Shown here piece after piece: positions 48,534 through 55,959 of a stretch of 64,000 bases of DNA. The stretch spans positions 186,001 to 250,000 of the forward strand of contig JAHFJM010000001.1 of the NCBI GenBank assembly GCA_023245935.1, in the 5' to 3' direction. A model generated the notes under the pieces. It saw only the letters and a list, made by a program, of their open reading frames with translations. It did not search any database and had not been told where the DNA came from. A program made the position numbers and the translations under genes. Positions within the stretch are counted from its first letter, which is position 1. Each line of letters starts with the position of its first letter. The DNA is from Candidatus Peribacteria bacterium (GTDB taxonomy: Bacteria > Patescibacteriota > Gracilibacteria > Peribacterales > Peribacteraceae).

Positions 48534-49820
48534 ATGAAAATTCTCCGCACAGTTGCTCTCGTTCTGCTGCCGCTCATCGCCCTCGTTCTCGGGTGGGAGC
48601 TCGGTGCGACGTACGAAGCGAAGCATTTGATGGCCGAGCAGCAGCGGATCGAAGACCTCTTCACCGTTGCAAGCGGCAGCGGGCAAACCGTGCAGTCGGA
48701 TCCCGAGAAAGAGGTGGATCTTTCGCTTTTCTGGAGCGTATGGAGACTGCTGCAGAAACACTATGTCTCGCCTGAGAAACTCGAGACGAAAACGATGGTC
48801 TATGGCGCGGTGAGCGGATTGGTCTCCGCCATCGGCGATCCGTACACGCTCTTCATGACGCCGCAGGATATGAAGATGTTCGAGAATGCTCTCAGCGGAA
48901 CACTGGAAGGCATCGGCGCACAGCTTGAACTCCAGAACGGTCAAGTTGTCGTTGTGGCACCGCTCAAAGGCTCTCCCGCGGAGAAAGCGGGGTTGCAGAC
49001 GAAAGACGTCATCGTCGGCGTGGACGGAAAGTCGCTTGAGGGAATTGGGCTCGAGAATGTGGTGGCTCTCATCCGTGGACCGAAGGGAACAACCGTCTCA
49101 CTCTCCGTTCTTCGCGGCACATCGCATACTCCCGTTACGATTGCCGTGACGCGCGATTCGATTCACATTCCGAGTGTCGAGTCGAAGGTCGTGAAGACGG
49201 CAACGGGTTCCATTGGTGTTGTTGCACTCAATCAATTCGGCGATGATTCCGTTGCGGAATTGAAGAAAGCGATTCAGGAACTTCCGACGAAAGACCTCAA
49301 GGGTCTGGTGCTCGATCTCCGCTTCAACGGCGGCGGCTACCTGGAAGGCGCAACCGATATTGTCTCGATGTTCCTGAAATCGGGTACCGTCGTGACGGTT
49401 GACCGTCGGGATGCCGATCCGGAGGTGCATCGGGTCAACGGTTCACCGCTTCTCCCCGACATTCCTCTCGTGGTTCTCATCAATGGCGGGTCGGCAAGCG
49501 CATCGGAAATCACGGCGGGAGCGCTTCAAGACAGCAAACGTGCAACAATTATTGGAACTCAGAGCTTCGGTAAGGGTACGGTGCAGGAAGTCATCGAACT
49601 GCCGGGTGGTTCCAGCCTGCGTGTGACCGTTGCGCATTGGCTCACGCCTGCGGGTCACGACCTCGGGAAGAAAGGCGTGACACCGGATATCGTGGTCGAC
49701 CGCACGACGGCGCAGTACCAAGCCGAATACGACCCGCAGCTGCTTGCAGCAGAGGCTTGGCTGACCGTCCATCGCGATGTCACCGCAGGGCAAAAAACGG
49801 CTACAGGAAGCAGCAAATAA
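48534..49820 (+). CDS. ctpA: Carboxyl-terminal processing protease (S41A, CtpA family)
   Basis: A 428-residue protease with an N-terminal membrane anchor (VALVLLPLIALVLGW), a PDZ domain (GIGAQLELQNGQVVVVAPLKG, about 125-200) and an S41 catalytic core. The nucleophile Ser is in INGGSASASEITAGAL, and the catalytic Lys in GTQSFGKGTVQEV. It cleaves proteins at their C-termini outside the membrane. ATG 48534 is chosen by the signal sequence. The promoter TATACT lies 41 nt upstream. No Shine-Dalgarno is present. Confidence 0.95.
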   Translation: MKILRTVALVLLPLIALVLGWELGATYEAKHLMAEQQRIEDLFTVASGSGQTVQSDPEKEVDLSLFWSVWRLLQKHYVSPEKLETKTMVYGAVSGLVSAIGDPYTLFMTPQDMKMFENALSGTLEGIGAQLELQNGQVVVVAPLKGSPAEKAGLQTKDVIVGVDGKSLEGIGLENVVALIRGPKGTTVSLSVLRGTSHTPVTIAVTRDSIHIPSVESKVVKTATGSIGVVALNQFGDDSVAELKKAIQELPTKDLKGLVLDLRFNGGGYLEGATDIVSMFLKSGTVVTVDRRDADPEVHRVNGSPLLPDIPLVVLINGGSASASEITAGALQDSKRATIIGTQSFGKGTVQEVIELPGGSSLRVTVAHWLTPAGHDLGKKGVTPDIVVDRTTAQYQAEYDPQLLAAEAWLTVHRDVTAGQKTATGSSK

Positions 49821-49881
49821 ACAGTTGTTGTCGAGTATCCTTTACAACCTGTGGGTGGATCATTAGCATGCTCGCCTTCTT

Positions 49882-50121
49882 ATGCGGTTCGCAGTTTCTT
49901 CATTATCGTTGGATTCGCCAATCGTGGTTTGTGCACGATTGGAGGCTCCCGCTCAGCACCAACGGTCGATTATTTGGGATACCACAGAAGCTTTTGCCAG
50001 AGCGACGATCGAAGAGATCCAAGCGCTCATCCCGCAGGATATGGACGGGAAACCGATCGTCGCAAGAGTCACCTCTAAGGAGCAGCTGCTCCGATTGTGG
50101 GAGCTCTGCGGTACGTATTAG
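49882..50121 (+). CDS. Hypothetical protein, 79 aa
   Basis: I do not recognise this small protein. It is helical in the second half (TEAFARATIEEIQALIPQD) and ends VARVTSKEQLLRLWELCGTY. A TAGCAT hexamer lies 12 nt before the ATG, weaker than usual. It overlaps the end of ndk by 4 bp on the opposite strand. Composition is protein-like. Confidence 0.55.
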   Translation: MRFAVSSLSLDSPIVVCARLEAPAQHQRSIIWDTTEAFARATIEEIQALIPQDMDGKPIVARVTSKEQLLRLWELCGTY

Positions 50122-50537
50122 TACATAAACAATTCATCATTCGCAAAGAATCTCTTCACCTCTACCTCCGCAGTCTCTTTGCTATCGCTCGCGTGTGCGA
50201 CATTGATCATGACGTCTTTCCCGAACGTTGCACGTAGCGTACCGGGAGCGGCTTTTCGGCTGTCGGTGACACCGAGCATATCGCGAATTTTTGCGACAAT
50301 GTCGTCGCCTTCGAGGACGAGTGCGATCACCGGAACCGAACTCATGAACTTCTCGATCTCGGGATAGAACGGCTTATCCGCAACGTGTGCGTAGTGTTCT
50401 CGAAGGATCTTCGGGGTGAGTTGCATCATCTTGCAGCCTCTGATGACGAATCCGGCTTCCTCGAAGCGGGAGATCACCTTGCCACAGAATTTTCCACTAA
50501 CTGCGTCAGGCTTGAGGAGGATGAGTGTGCGTTCCAT
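50118..50537 (-). CDS. ndk: Nucleoside diphosphate kinase
   Basis: A 139-residue Ndk that balances NTP and dNTP pools by moving the terminal phosphate through a phospho-His. Signatures: RTLILLKPDAVSGKFCGKVI at the start, then PGTLRATFGKDVMINVAHASDS with the catalytic His. The family usually has NVxHGSDS; here HASDS. Length is normal. The ATG at 50537 is chosen; a TACACA box ends 5 nt upstream, weaker than most. It lies beside the palindromic repeat copy at 50603-50685. Confidence 0.95.
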   Translation of the reverse strand: MERTLILLKPDAVSGKFCGKVISRFEEAGFVIRGCKMMQLTPKILREHYAHVADKPFYPEIEKFMSSVPVIALVLEGDDIVAKIRDMLGVTDSRKAAPGTLRATFGKDVMINVAHASDSKETAEVEVKRFFANDELFMY

Positions 50538-50602
50538 AGGAGTGTGTAGCGAAAAGTGGTTGGACACAGTGAACAGGAGTGAAGGGGTTTTGACAACTGT
50601 CC

Positions 50603-50685
50603 CCACCTCACCCCCGACCCCTCTCCCACTAAGGCTCCCCCTTCTCCCCAGCCGCAGCGGGAGAAGGGGCTAGGGGATGAGGTGG
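50603..50685. repeat. Nested palindromic intergenic repeat, copy 4
   Basis: CCACCTCACCCCC at the left and GGGGATGAGGTGG at the right are complementary over 13 bp with one mismatch. Inside is the hairpin CCCCTTCTCCC...GGGAGAAGGGG. The outer bases differ from the other copies but pair within this copy. Confidence 0.85.
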
Positions 50686-50727
50686 CGGAAGGATCGAGGA
50701 TGGGTAAAGGCTGGTGAATGTAGTTTT

Positions 50728-50985
50728 CTAATTTTTTTTGATCTCTTTGTTACTCTTATTGAGATGCCAGAAGAAAACTATAGTCAGTAGTACAATCACA
50801 ATTGCTTCTGAATTAGTTCTGTATGTATGAATAACACAATCTTTCTGTGGACCAAATGAGAAAAACAAAATACCGTCGTTTGTTGGAGGTAGACAAGAAA
50901 GAACAGGGAAAATTATTCTTAACGAGAGCAGCACGGCTCCAATGACCAAAATTATTGATGGATTCTTCTTTAAGTATTTGAACAT
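50728..50985 (-). CDS. Small membrane protein, 85 aa, AT-rich
   Basis: Two membrane helices (SIILVIGAVLLSLRIIFPVL near the N-terminus and AIVIVLLTIVFFWHLN near the C-terminus) flank a polar loop with two Cys. The tail is basic (NKSNKEIKKN). Its DNA is clearly more AT-rich than the rest of the window, which may indicate recent acquisition. No family is recognised and no clear promoter is visible. Confidence 0.6.
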   Translation of the reverse strand: MFKYLKKNPSIILVIGAVLLSLRIIFPVLSCLPPTNDGILFFSFGPQKDCVIHTYRTNSEAIVIVLLTIVFFWHLNKSNKEIKKN

Positions 50986-51019
50986 AAGAAAATTGGGGAG
51001 TATTTGGGCATTATTTTCC

Positions 51020-52279
51020 TCAAGAAATCAACTCCTCCAGTTTCTTCTCATCCTTCTCTTTTCCGATCACCACAAGTCGTAGTCGCTCGGTTTTCAGTAG
51101 TTTCGCCGCAATCCCGTTGATCTGATCCTCACTCACTTTCTCCACTTCCTGAAAGTACTCCGGCAGGTCGCGCGTGTGCGGATACAGGAGCTGCTGCTTG
51201 CCGAAGAAGTGCGCACGCTCCTCGCTGTCTTCCATCGAGAGCGTGATCTTCCCCTTCAGAAAATCTTTCGCTCTGCGAAGTTCCTCTTTCGTGATGCCGT
51301 CACGGGCACACATTTCATATTCGTGACGGATTGCCGTGATCGCTTCATGCAATCTCGACTGATCCACTCCCGCGCGCGTCGAGAGGAGTCCGGTGTCGAG
51401 GTAATTGTCAGTCGAGGTTGAGATGTAGTAGCAGAGCCCGCGCGCTTCGCGGATGTTCAGGAACATGCGCGAGCTCATCGAGCCGCCGAGAATCACGGAG
51501 AGGAGTTTCAGCGCGAAATAATCGTTGTCGAGAGAGGAGACAGCTTCAACACCGAGGACGAGGTGCGCTTGCTCGGTCTGTTTATTCGTTAACGAAATGC
51601 GTTTGCCTGCATGCGTTTTTACCGCCTTGAAATCCTGCTTCTTCTTCCCCCCGATTGCACCGAAATATTCTTGTCCGAGTTCCTGCGCCTGCTTTTTTTC
51701 GATCTTTCCGGCGAATGTCGCGACGAGATTATCCGGCGTGTAGAGCTCGTCTTTGTGTCTCTGGAACTCTTTCTGCGTCACGCTTCGGATGAGTTCCTCC
51801 GTTCCGATCGTGTCCCATCCGAGCGGCTGATCTCCGTAGACGAGTTCCTCGAAGTCCCACCCCGCTTGGTACATCGGCGTGTCCTGATACATGCGATATT
51901 CCTCCATGATCACGCCGCGCTCTTTCTCGATCTCTTCTTCCGGGAATCGTGCGTGGAGGAGCATGTCGCTGAGGACGGAGCATGCCAGGTGCACGTGCTC
52001 CGCGGCGATCTTCACGTAGTAGCCTGCGTACTCTTTTCCGGTGAACGCATTGAAGCTGCCGCCGACCGCGTCGATCGCCATGCTCACCTCTGCAGCGGTT
52101 TTGTATTTTTTACCTCCTTTGAAGAACATGTGTTCGAGGAAGTGACTGATCCCGCGTGTTTTCTGCACTTCGTAGCGTGATCCCGCCCCTGCGAAAATCA
52201 GGACCGTGACGCTTTCTGTGCCGACGGTCGGTGCGGTGAGGACGGGAAGACCGCTTTGGAGTTTCGAGAGGCTGAACAT
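51020..52279 (-). CDS. M16-family zinc peptidase (pitrilysin/PqqL type)
   Basis: A 419-residue single-chain M16B-type protease. The inverted zinc motif HFLEH (in GISHFLEHMFFKGG, near residue 46) is present, with the distal Glu in ERGVIMEEYRMYQD. The second half-domain has the RxxxY-type segment typical of the family (MFLNIREARGLCYYIS). It degrades peptides or processes proteins. The ATG at 52279 is chosen, not the upstream one at 52306: TACACT ends 9 nt before it. That box lies in a perfect palindrome shared with the divergent relA/spoT gene. Confidence 0.93.
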   Translation of the reverse strand: MFSLSKLQSGLPVLTAPTVGTESVTVLIFAGAGSRYEVQKTRGISHFLEHMFFKGGKKYKTAAEVSMAIDAVGGSFNAFTGKEYAGYYVKIAAEHVHLACSVLSDMLLHARFPEEEIEKERGVIMEEYRMYQDTPMYQAGWDFEELVYGDQPLGWDTIGTEELIRSVTQKEFQRHKDELYTPDNLVATFAGKIEKKQAQELGQEYFGAIGGKKKQDFKAVKTHAGKRISLTNKQTEQAHLVLGVEAVSSLDNDYFALKLLSVILGGSMSSRMFLNIREARGLCYYISTSTDNYLDTGLLSTRAGVDQSRLHEAITAIRHEYEMCARDGITKEELRRAKDFLKGKITLSMEDSEERAHFFGKQQLLYPHTRDLPEYFQEVEKVSEDQINGIAAKLLKTERLRLVVIGKEKDEKKLEELIS

Positions 52280-52288
52280 TGCGGGAAG

Positions 52289-52298
52289 AGTGTACACT
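52289..52298. promoter_or_regulatory. Palindromic bidirectional -10 AGTGTACACT
   Basis: AGTGTACACT is a perfect palindrome, so both strands have TACACT. The plus-strand box ends 6 nt before ATG 52305 and the minus-strand box 9 nt before ATG 52279. Only 25 bp separate the two start codons. Confidence 0.7.
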
Positions 52299-52304
52299 AC
52301 TTCC

Positions 52305-53750
52305 ATGTCTGAGCCCCCGTTCCTCAGATCATTCGATCCAAACGATCATTCCCGTCTGCGTGCGGTCTCTGTGTATGCACGGAAACATCTTGGTTCTCTG
52401 AAGCGTCGAAGCGGGGAGACCTATGCGAAGAACGGAGAAGAAGTCGCGGAAACTCTCCTCGAGGTCGTTCGGGATGCCTCCCTCGCTGCCATCGCGCTTC
52501 TTCACGATCTCCCGCTCCTGCAAGACGGTGAGCGGATTTTACTCAATGCTCCTCTGACGGATGACGAGCGCGTTCTTGTGCACCGCATGCACTCGCTCCG
52601 CGGGCTCTCGATCGATCTCATCAAGCAGGATTTGGATCTTGTGATCAACTCGTTCATGCAAGAGCCGAAACTTCTGCCGCTGCGCATGGCGCACCGCTTG
52701 ACCGACATTCGTCATCTGCAAAGATTCTCGAAAGCGGCGCAGCGTAAGATCGGTCGTGAGACGCTTCACATGTACGCACCACTCGCCGGACGTCTTGGCA
52801 TGCACGCATGGCGTCATGAGATGGAAGATGTTTGTTTTCATCTCTTGCAACCGGATGCGGCGAAGAATCTTGAGGATGAATTTGCGCTTCACGAAAAGAA
52901 CGATCGCATCTGTCTTGAACACGTGCAGAACTTTCTGGAGAAGAAGTTGCAGGCTGCCGGCATCCGGTCTTCGATGTCTGCGCGGACGAAATCTCTCTAC
53001 TCAACGTACCGGAAGATGATCGTGAAACGTCGTCGTCTCGACGAGCTCACCGACCGTCTTGCACTCCGGATTCTCGTGCCGACGATGGACGATTGCTACC
53101 GCACGCTCGGGATCGTGCATTCCTCTCTCCGTCCCATGCCGGGCAAACTGAAAGACTACATCGGTGCGCCGAAGGAGAACGGCTACCGGTCGATTCATAC
53201 CGTCATTTACCCGCTGCCGGGTGTCACCGAATATCCGATGGAGATTCAGATCCGGACGCTCGACATGCATGAAGAATGCGAATTCGGCCCCGCGCGTCAT
53301 GCAGATTACAAAAAATTCACCTACGTTCTCGGCTCCGCAATCGCGCGCGTCGATCTCTTCAGAAATTTGCAGAGTCTCAAGCAACACACGCGTTCTCCGG
53401 GTCAATTCGAGACCGCACTTCGGACGTATTTCCGTGAGGATCATCTCGCTCTCTTCGATCACCGTAATAATTTGTATCACCTGAAGAAGCCGCTGACGGC
53501 ACTCGATTTCGTCTGTTCTGTCTCCCCGGGGCGTGTGCAGTACTTGAAAGACATCAGGATCAACGGGCGTCTGCGTCCGATCGATACGCTGCTCCATGAC
53601 GGCGATGCGATCGAGCCTGCATTCACAAAAACGTCGCAGTGCACGAAAGAATGGCTGAAGGCTTGCAGACACAGTGAGGCAAGAGCGCTGTGTGCCTCAC
53701 TTTTGCGTCCATTTGCCTCGAAACGCAAAACTGCCCTGCGGGTTGCGTGA
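52305..53750 (+). CDS. RelA/SpoT homologue, synthetase-type, degenerate hydrolase domain
   Basis: A 481-residue (p)ppGpp synthetase. The HD region is short and damaged: the metal-binding His expected in the sequence ETYITHP is Asn (ETYAKNGEEVA, residue 43), and HDLPL (67-71) lacks the ED of HDVVED. The synthetase domain is intact: KSLYSTYRKM, DRLALRILVPTMDD, GKLKDYIGAPKENGYRSIHT and MEIQIRTLDMHEE. A TGS domain (LTALDFVCSVSPGRVQYLKD) follows. No ACT domain. It should make but not break the alarmone. The last 54 bp overlap the convergent nitroreductase gene. Confidence 0.93.
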   Translation: MSEPPFLRSFDPNDHSRLRAVSVYARKHLGSLKRRSGETYAKNGEEVAETLLEVVRDASLAAIALLHDLPLLQDGERILLNAPLTDDERVLVHRMHSLRGLSIDLIKQDLDLVINSFMQEPKLLPLRMAHRLTDIRHLQRFSKAAQRKIGRETLHMYAPLAGRLGMHAWRHEMEDVCFHLLQPDAAKNLEDEFALHEKNDRICLEHVQNFLEKKLQAAGIRSSMSARTKSLYSTYRKMIVKRRRLDELTDRLALRILVPTMDDCYRTLGIVHSSLRPMPGKLKDYIGAPKENGYRSIHTVIYPLPGVTEYPMEIQIRTLDMHEECEFGPARHADYKKFTYVLGSAIARVDLFRNLQSLKQHTRSPGQFETALRTYFREDHLALFDHRNNLYHLKKPLTALDFVCSVSPGRVQYLKDIRINGRLRPIDTLLHDGDAIEPAFTKTSQCTKEWLKACRHSEARALCASLLRPFASKRKTALRVA

Positions 53751-54287
53751 GCGCGGTGCTCTCTCCCGTTCCTGCAACGCTTCGGATAGCACTGCCGGAT
53801 CAGCAGGGTGACCGATTGCCATCATCGAGCCGGGTTCGAAGTCTGTCGGTACTCCCAGTGCTTTATTTGCATGCGCCACATCGAAGCCCGCCATTTGATG
53901 GGAATTGAGCCCCATGGATGTTGCCTGCAATGTGATCAGCGCACTCGCCGCTCCAAGGTCATGCATGGCATGCCGGTTTTGGGTTCCGTTTCTTGCAAAT
54001 GTTTTCTTTGCGAAACTGATGATGAGAAGTCCTGCGCTCTTCGCCCAACTGTTTCCCTCCGCGAGGAGGGATTCCAACGTCTCACGGTCTGCGTCGCCTT
54101 TCGCCGCATACATATAGCGCCACGGCTGTTCGTTGTAGCTGCTCTGTGCCCACCTCGCAGCCTCGAAGAGAGATCGGATTTCTTCTTCTTTGAGTTGGAT
54201 GGGCTCAAACGCGAGTGAGCTCCATCTTTTCTGGATGATATCGAGGATGGGTGCATCGGTCGGAGTGAGTTTGTCGTGATAGTGCAT
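53697..54287 (-). CDS. Nitroreductase-family flavoprotein
   Basis: A 196-residue FMN-dependent oxidoreductase. The signatures are ILDIIQKRWSSLAFEPIQL at the N-terminus, FEAARWAQSSYNEQPWRYMYA for FMN phosphate binding and MMAIGHPADPAVLSEAL at the C-terminus. It likely reduces quinones or nitro compounds with NAD(P)H. An extended -10 TGCTATCAT lies about 26 nt before the ATG; the leader is C-rich with no Shine-Dalgarno. It is convergent with the synthetase gene (54 bp overlap). Confidence 0.92.
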   Translation of the reverse strand: MHYHDKLTPTDAPILDIIQKRWSSLAFEPIQLKEEEIRSLFEAARWAQSSYNEQPWRYMYAAKGDADRETLESLLAEGNSWAKSAGLLIISFAKKTFARNGTQNRHAMHDLGAASALITLQATSMGLNSHQMAGFDVAHANKALGVPTDFEPGSMMAIGHPADPAVLSEALQERERAPRSRNPQGSFAFRGKWTQK

Positions 54288-54360
54288 AGGGGATGGGGGA
54301 GGAGGATGGGACTATGATAGCAAGGACGAGTGGAAGGGCTCGATCGGTCTGCAGATAGCC

Positions 54361-54390
54361 TTGACGCTTCCACTGCATATTCTGTACTCT
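54361..54390 (+). promoter_or_regulatory. rpmH promoter
   Basis: TTGACG (54361-54366), 18 bp, TACTCT (54385-54390). The 11-nt leader CCTCCAGCTCT then meets the ATG at 54402. The segment CTGTACTCTCCTCCAGCTC is nearly identical to the rpmB promoter at 61687-61705. Confidence 0.75.
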
Positions 54391-54401
54391 CCTCCAGCTC
54401 T

Positions 54402-54545
54402 ATGCTCGGTAAGTTACGTTGGCGTCGGCGTCTCAGAGTGCACGGTTTCCTGCAACGTTCTGCAACGAAGAACGGTCGCAGGGTCATGCGCAAGCGTCGT
54501 GCGCAAGGGCGGAAGAGGATAACAGTGCAGAAGAAGATGAAATAA
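54402..54545 (+). CDS. rpmH: Ribosomal protein L34
   Basis: A 47-residue L34: strongly basic, with the family core RVHGFLQRSATKNGRRVM followed by RKRRAQGRKRITV. It is part of the 50S subunit near the exit tunnel. The N-terminal part (LGKLRWRRRL) differs from the common KRTFQPS start. The usual rnpA neighbour is missing; a small membrane protein gene follows. The start is fixed by the promoter and by length. Confidence 0.93.
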   Translation: MLGKLRWRRRLRVHGFLQRSATKNGRRVMRKRRAQGRKRITVQKKMK

Positions 54546-54572
54546 ATCAGAGTGATGGTGTAGGATTGAGCC

Positions 54573-54869
54573 ATGGATGCTCTTCGCCGCGCCTCGGCAG
54601 TTCTCTTCTACGTCCTCGGGACACTGACGATCCTTGCGATCGTGTTCGTAAGTCGCGAGATGTTTACGGGTCCTTCATCGCTCTTCCTGAACGTCGTCGA
54701 TCTCCCACTTCTCTTTTCAGGAATGTTATTCGGAGGCAGTGCGCTTGTCTCCAGTCTCGGTCGCGGAAAGCCATCAGCAGGATTAATCCTCACCGTGTTC
54801 GTTCCTCTCGCTCTGGCATTCGGATTCTTCGCATGGGTAAATTTCGCAATGCCGTTTGCGGAGCGATAG
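54573..54869 (+). CDS. Hypothetical membrane protein, 98 aa
   Basis: Three hydrophobic segments (LFYVLGTLTILAIVFVSRE, LFLNVVDLPLLFSGMLFGG, GLILTVFVPLALAFGFFAW) make this a small three-helix membrane protein. No family is recognised. TAGGAT ends exactly 6 nt before the ATG at 54573, giving a leaderless start. It lies 27 bp after rpmH and could also be read from that promoter. It occupies the place where rnpA usually follows rpmH. Confidence 0.7.
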   Translation: MDALRRASAVLFYVLGTLTILAIVFVSREMFTGPSSLFLNVVDLPLLFSGMLFGGSALVSSLGRGKPSAGLILTVFVPLALAFGFFAWVNFAMPFAER

Positions 54870-54891
54870 AAGTCTCTGAGACAGTTTTCTC

Positions 54892-55278
54892 CTACAAGAT
54901 TCCTGAATCTTCTCCGAGGTTGATTCCACTGCCATCGTCACCCGGCACACGCCCGAGTGTCGGCAATTCTTCATCGATTCTCAGTTCGATGATTCCTCGA
55001 AACAGATCAATTCTTTGCTGTGCTTGATTTGAAAATTCCGGATGGATGCCGATCGCTTCCGGGACGGAATGCAATTCCCGTGCCCAACCTGTCACAGTTT
55101 CTTTCTCGGTGAACGTCGCTGTGAGAATCAAACCACGGAGGTTCAGACAGATCGTGGCTATTGCTTCCAAAAACTGTTTTTCTTCTATTGGCAGCTCTGA
55201 GGCTAGAGTAAGGATTTCACGAACCACAGCGGTTCCTTCTTCCTTGGCATCGGTATCGTCAAGAACAGACGAGGACAT
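54892..55278 (-). CDS. Hypothetical protein, 128 aa
   Basis: I do not recognise this acidic, soluble protein. It has helical segments (EIKTLASELPIEEKQFLEAI-like, with VREILTLASELPIEE) and a Gly/Asp-rich C-terminus (GRVPGDDGSGINLGED). TTGCCA-16-TATAGT ends exactly 6 nt before the ATG at 55278, a good leaderless promoter. It is convergent with the 54573-54869 gene. Confidence 0.7.
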   Translation of the reverse strand: MSSSVLDDTDAKEEGTAVVREILTLASELPIEEKQFLEAIATICLNLRGLILTATFTEKETVTGWARELHSVPEAIGIHPEFSNQAQQRIDLFRGIIELRIDEELPTLGRVPGDDGSGINLGEDSGIL

Positions 55279-55317
55279 GACGTTACTATAGAAACAACTG
55301 TCGGTTTGGCAAGAATT

Positions 55318-55869
55318 TCACCCCCTCGGTATCTCTACGGCACTCTCCTCCGCCCCCAGCGTCTTGTTTGCATACCGTGCCGCGGTGAAGAGGTAATCAC
55401 TTAAGCGGTTGACGACAATGATGGCTCCTTCGGTAATCGGCTCGTCCTCCCGCAGTTGAACCATCCATCGCTCCGCTCGTCTGCAGACGGTGCGGGCTTG
55501 GTGCAACAGCGCTCCGATTCTGTTTCCGCCGGGCAGAATGAAGCGTGTCAGCGGCTCCAGATGTTCATCCATCGCATCGATCCATCGCTCGAATTTCTCG
55601 GCATACAGCGGATCCGTCCGCAGAATGTTCGCCTTGCTCGACAGCGGGGTGGCTAGATCCGCACCGATCGTGAAGAGAAGTGACTGGATCTCGATCAGCT
55701 GACCCTTCAGTTGCTTCGGAGTTTCTTTGTCACTGGTGACAAGACCGATGCAGGCATTCAATTCGTCCAGTGTGCCGTACGCATGCAGACGCACCGCAGA
55801 TTTCGATACGCGCGTTCCGCCGAAGAGTCCTGTCATTCCCTTGTCGCCGGTGCGGGTGTAGATCTTCAT
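55318..55869 (-). CDS. Cob(I)alamin adenosyltransferase, PduO type
   Basis: A 183-residue corrinoid adenosyltransferase that makes adenosylcobalamin from ATP and cob(I)alamin. The signature YTRTGDKGMTGLFGGTRVSK binds ATP, followed by HAYGTLDELNACIGL; the second motif is LHQARTVCRRAERWM with the conserved Arg-Glu pair. Length is normal. It points to a B12-dependent enzyme in the cell (for example a class II ribonucleotide reductase), none of which is in the window. A TAGAAT box lies about 19 nt before the ATG at 55869. Confidence 0.93.
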   Translation of the reverse strand: MKIYTRTGDKGMTGLFGGTRVSKSAVRLHAYGTLDELNACIGLVTSDKETPKQLKGQLIEIQSLLFTIGADLATPLSSKANILRTDPLYAEKFERWIDAMDEHLEPLTRFILPGGNRIGALLHQARTVCRRAERWMVQLREDEPITEGAIIVVNRLSDYLFTAARYANKTLGAEESAVEIPRG

Positions 55870-55959
55870 GGGGGGAGGTGGACTTCCCATTCTACTAGGG
55901 ATTGTTCCAAACAATCCAGCGATACGCGGCAAGCATGCCGCTCCCTTTGAGGAAAGTTA

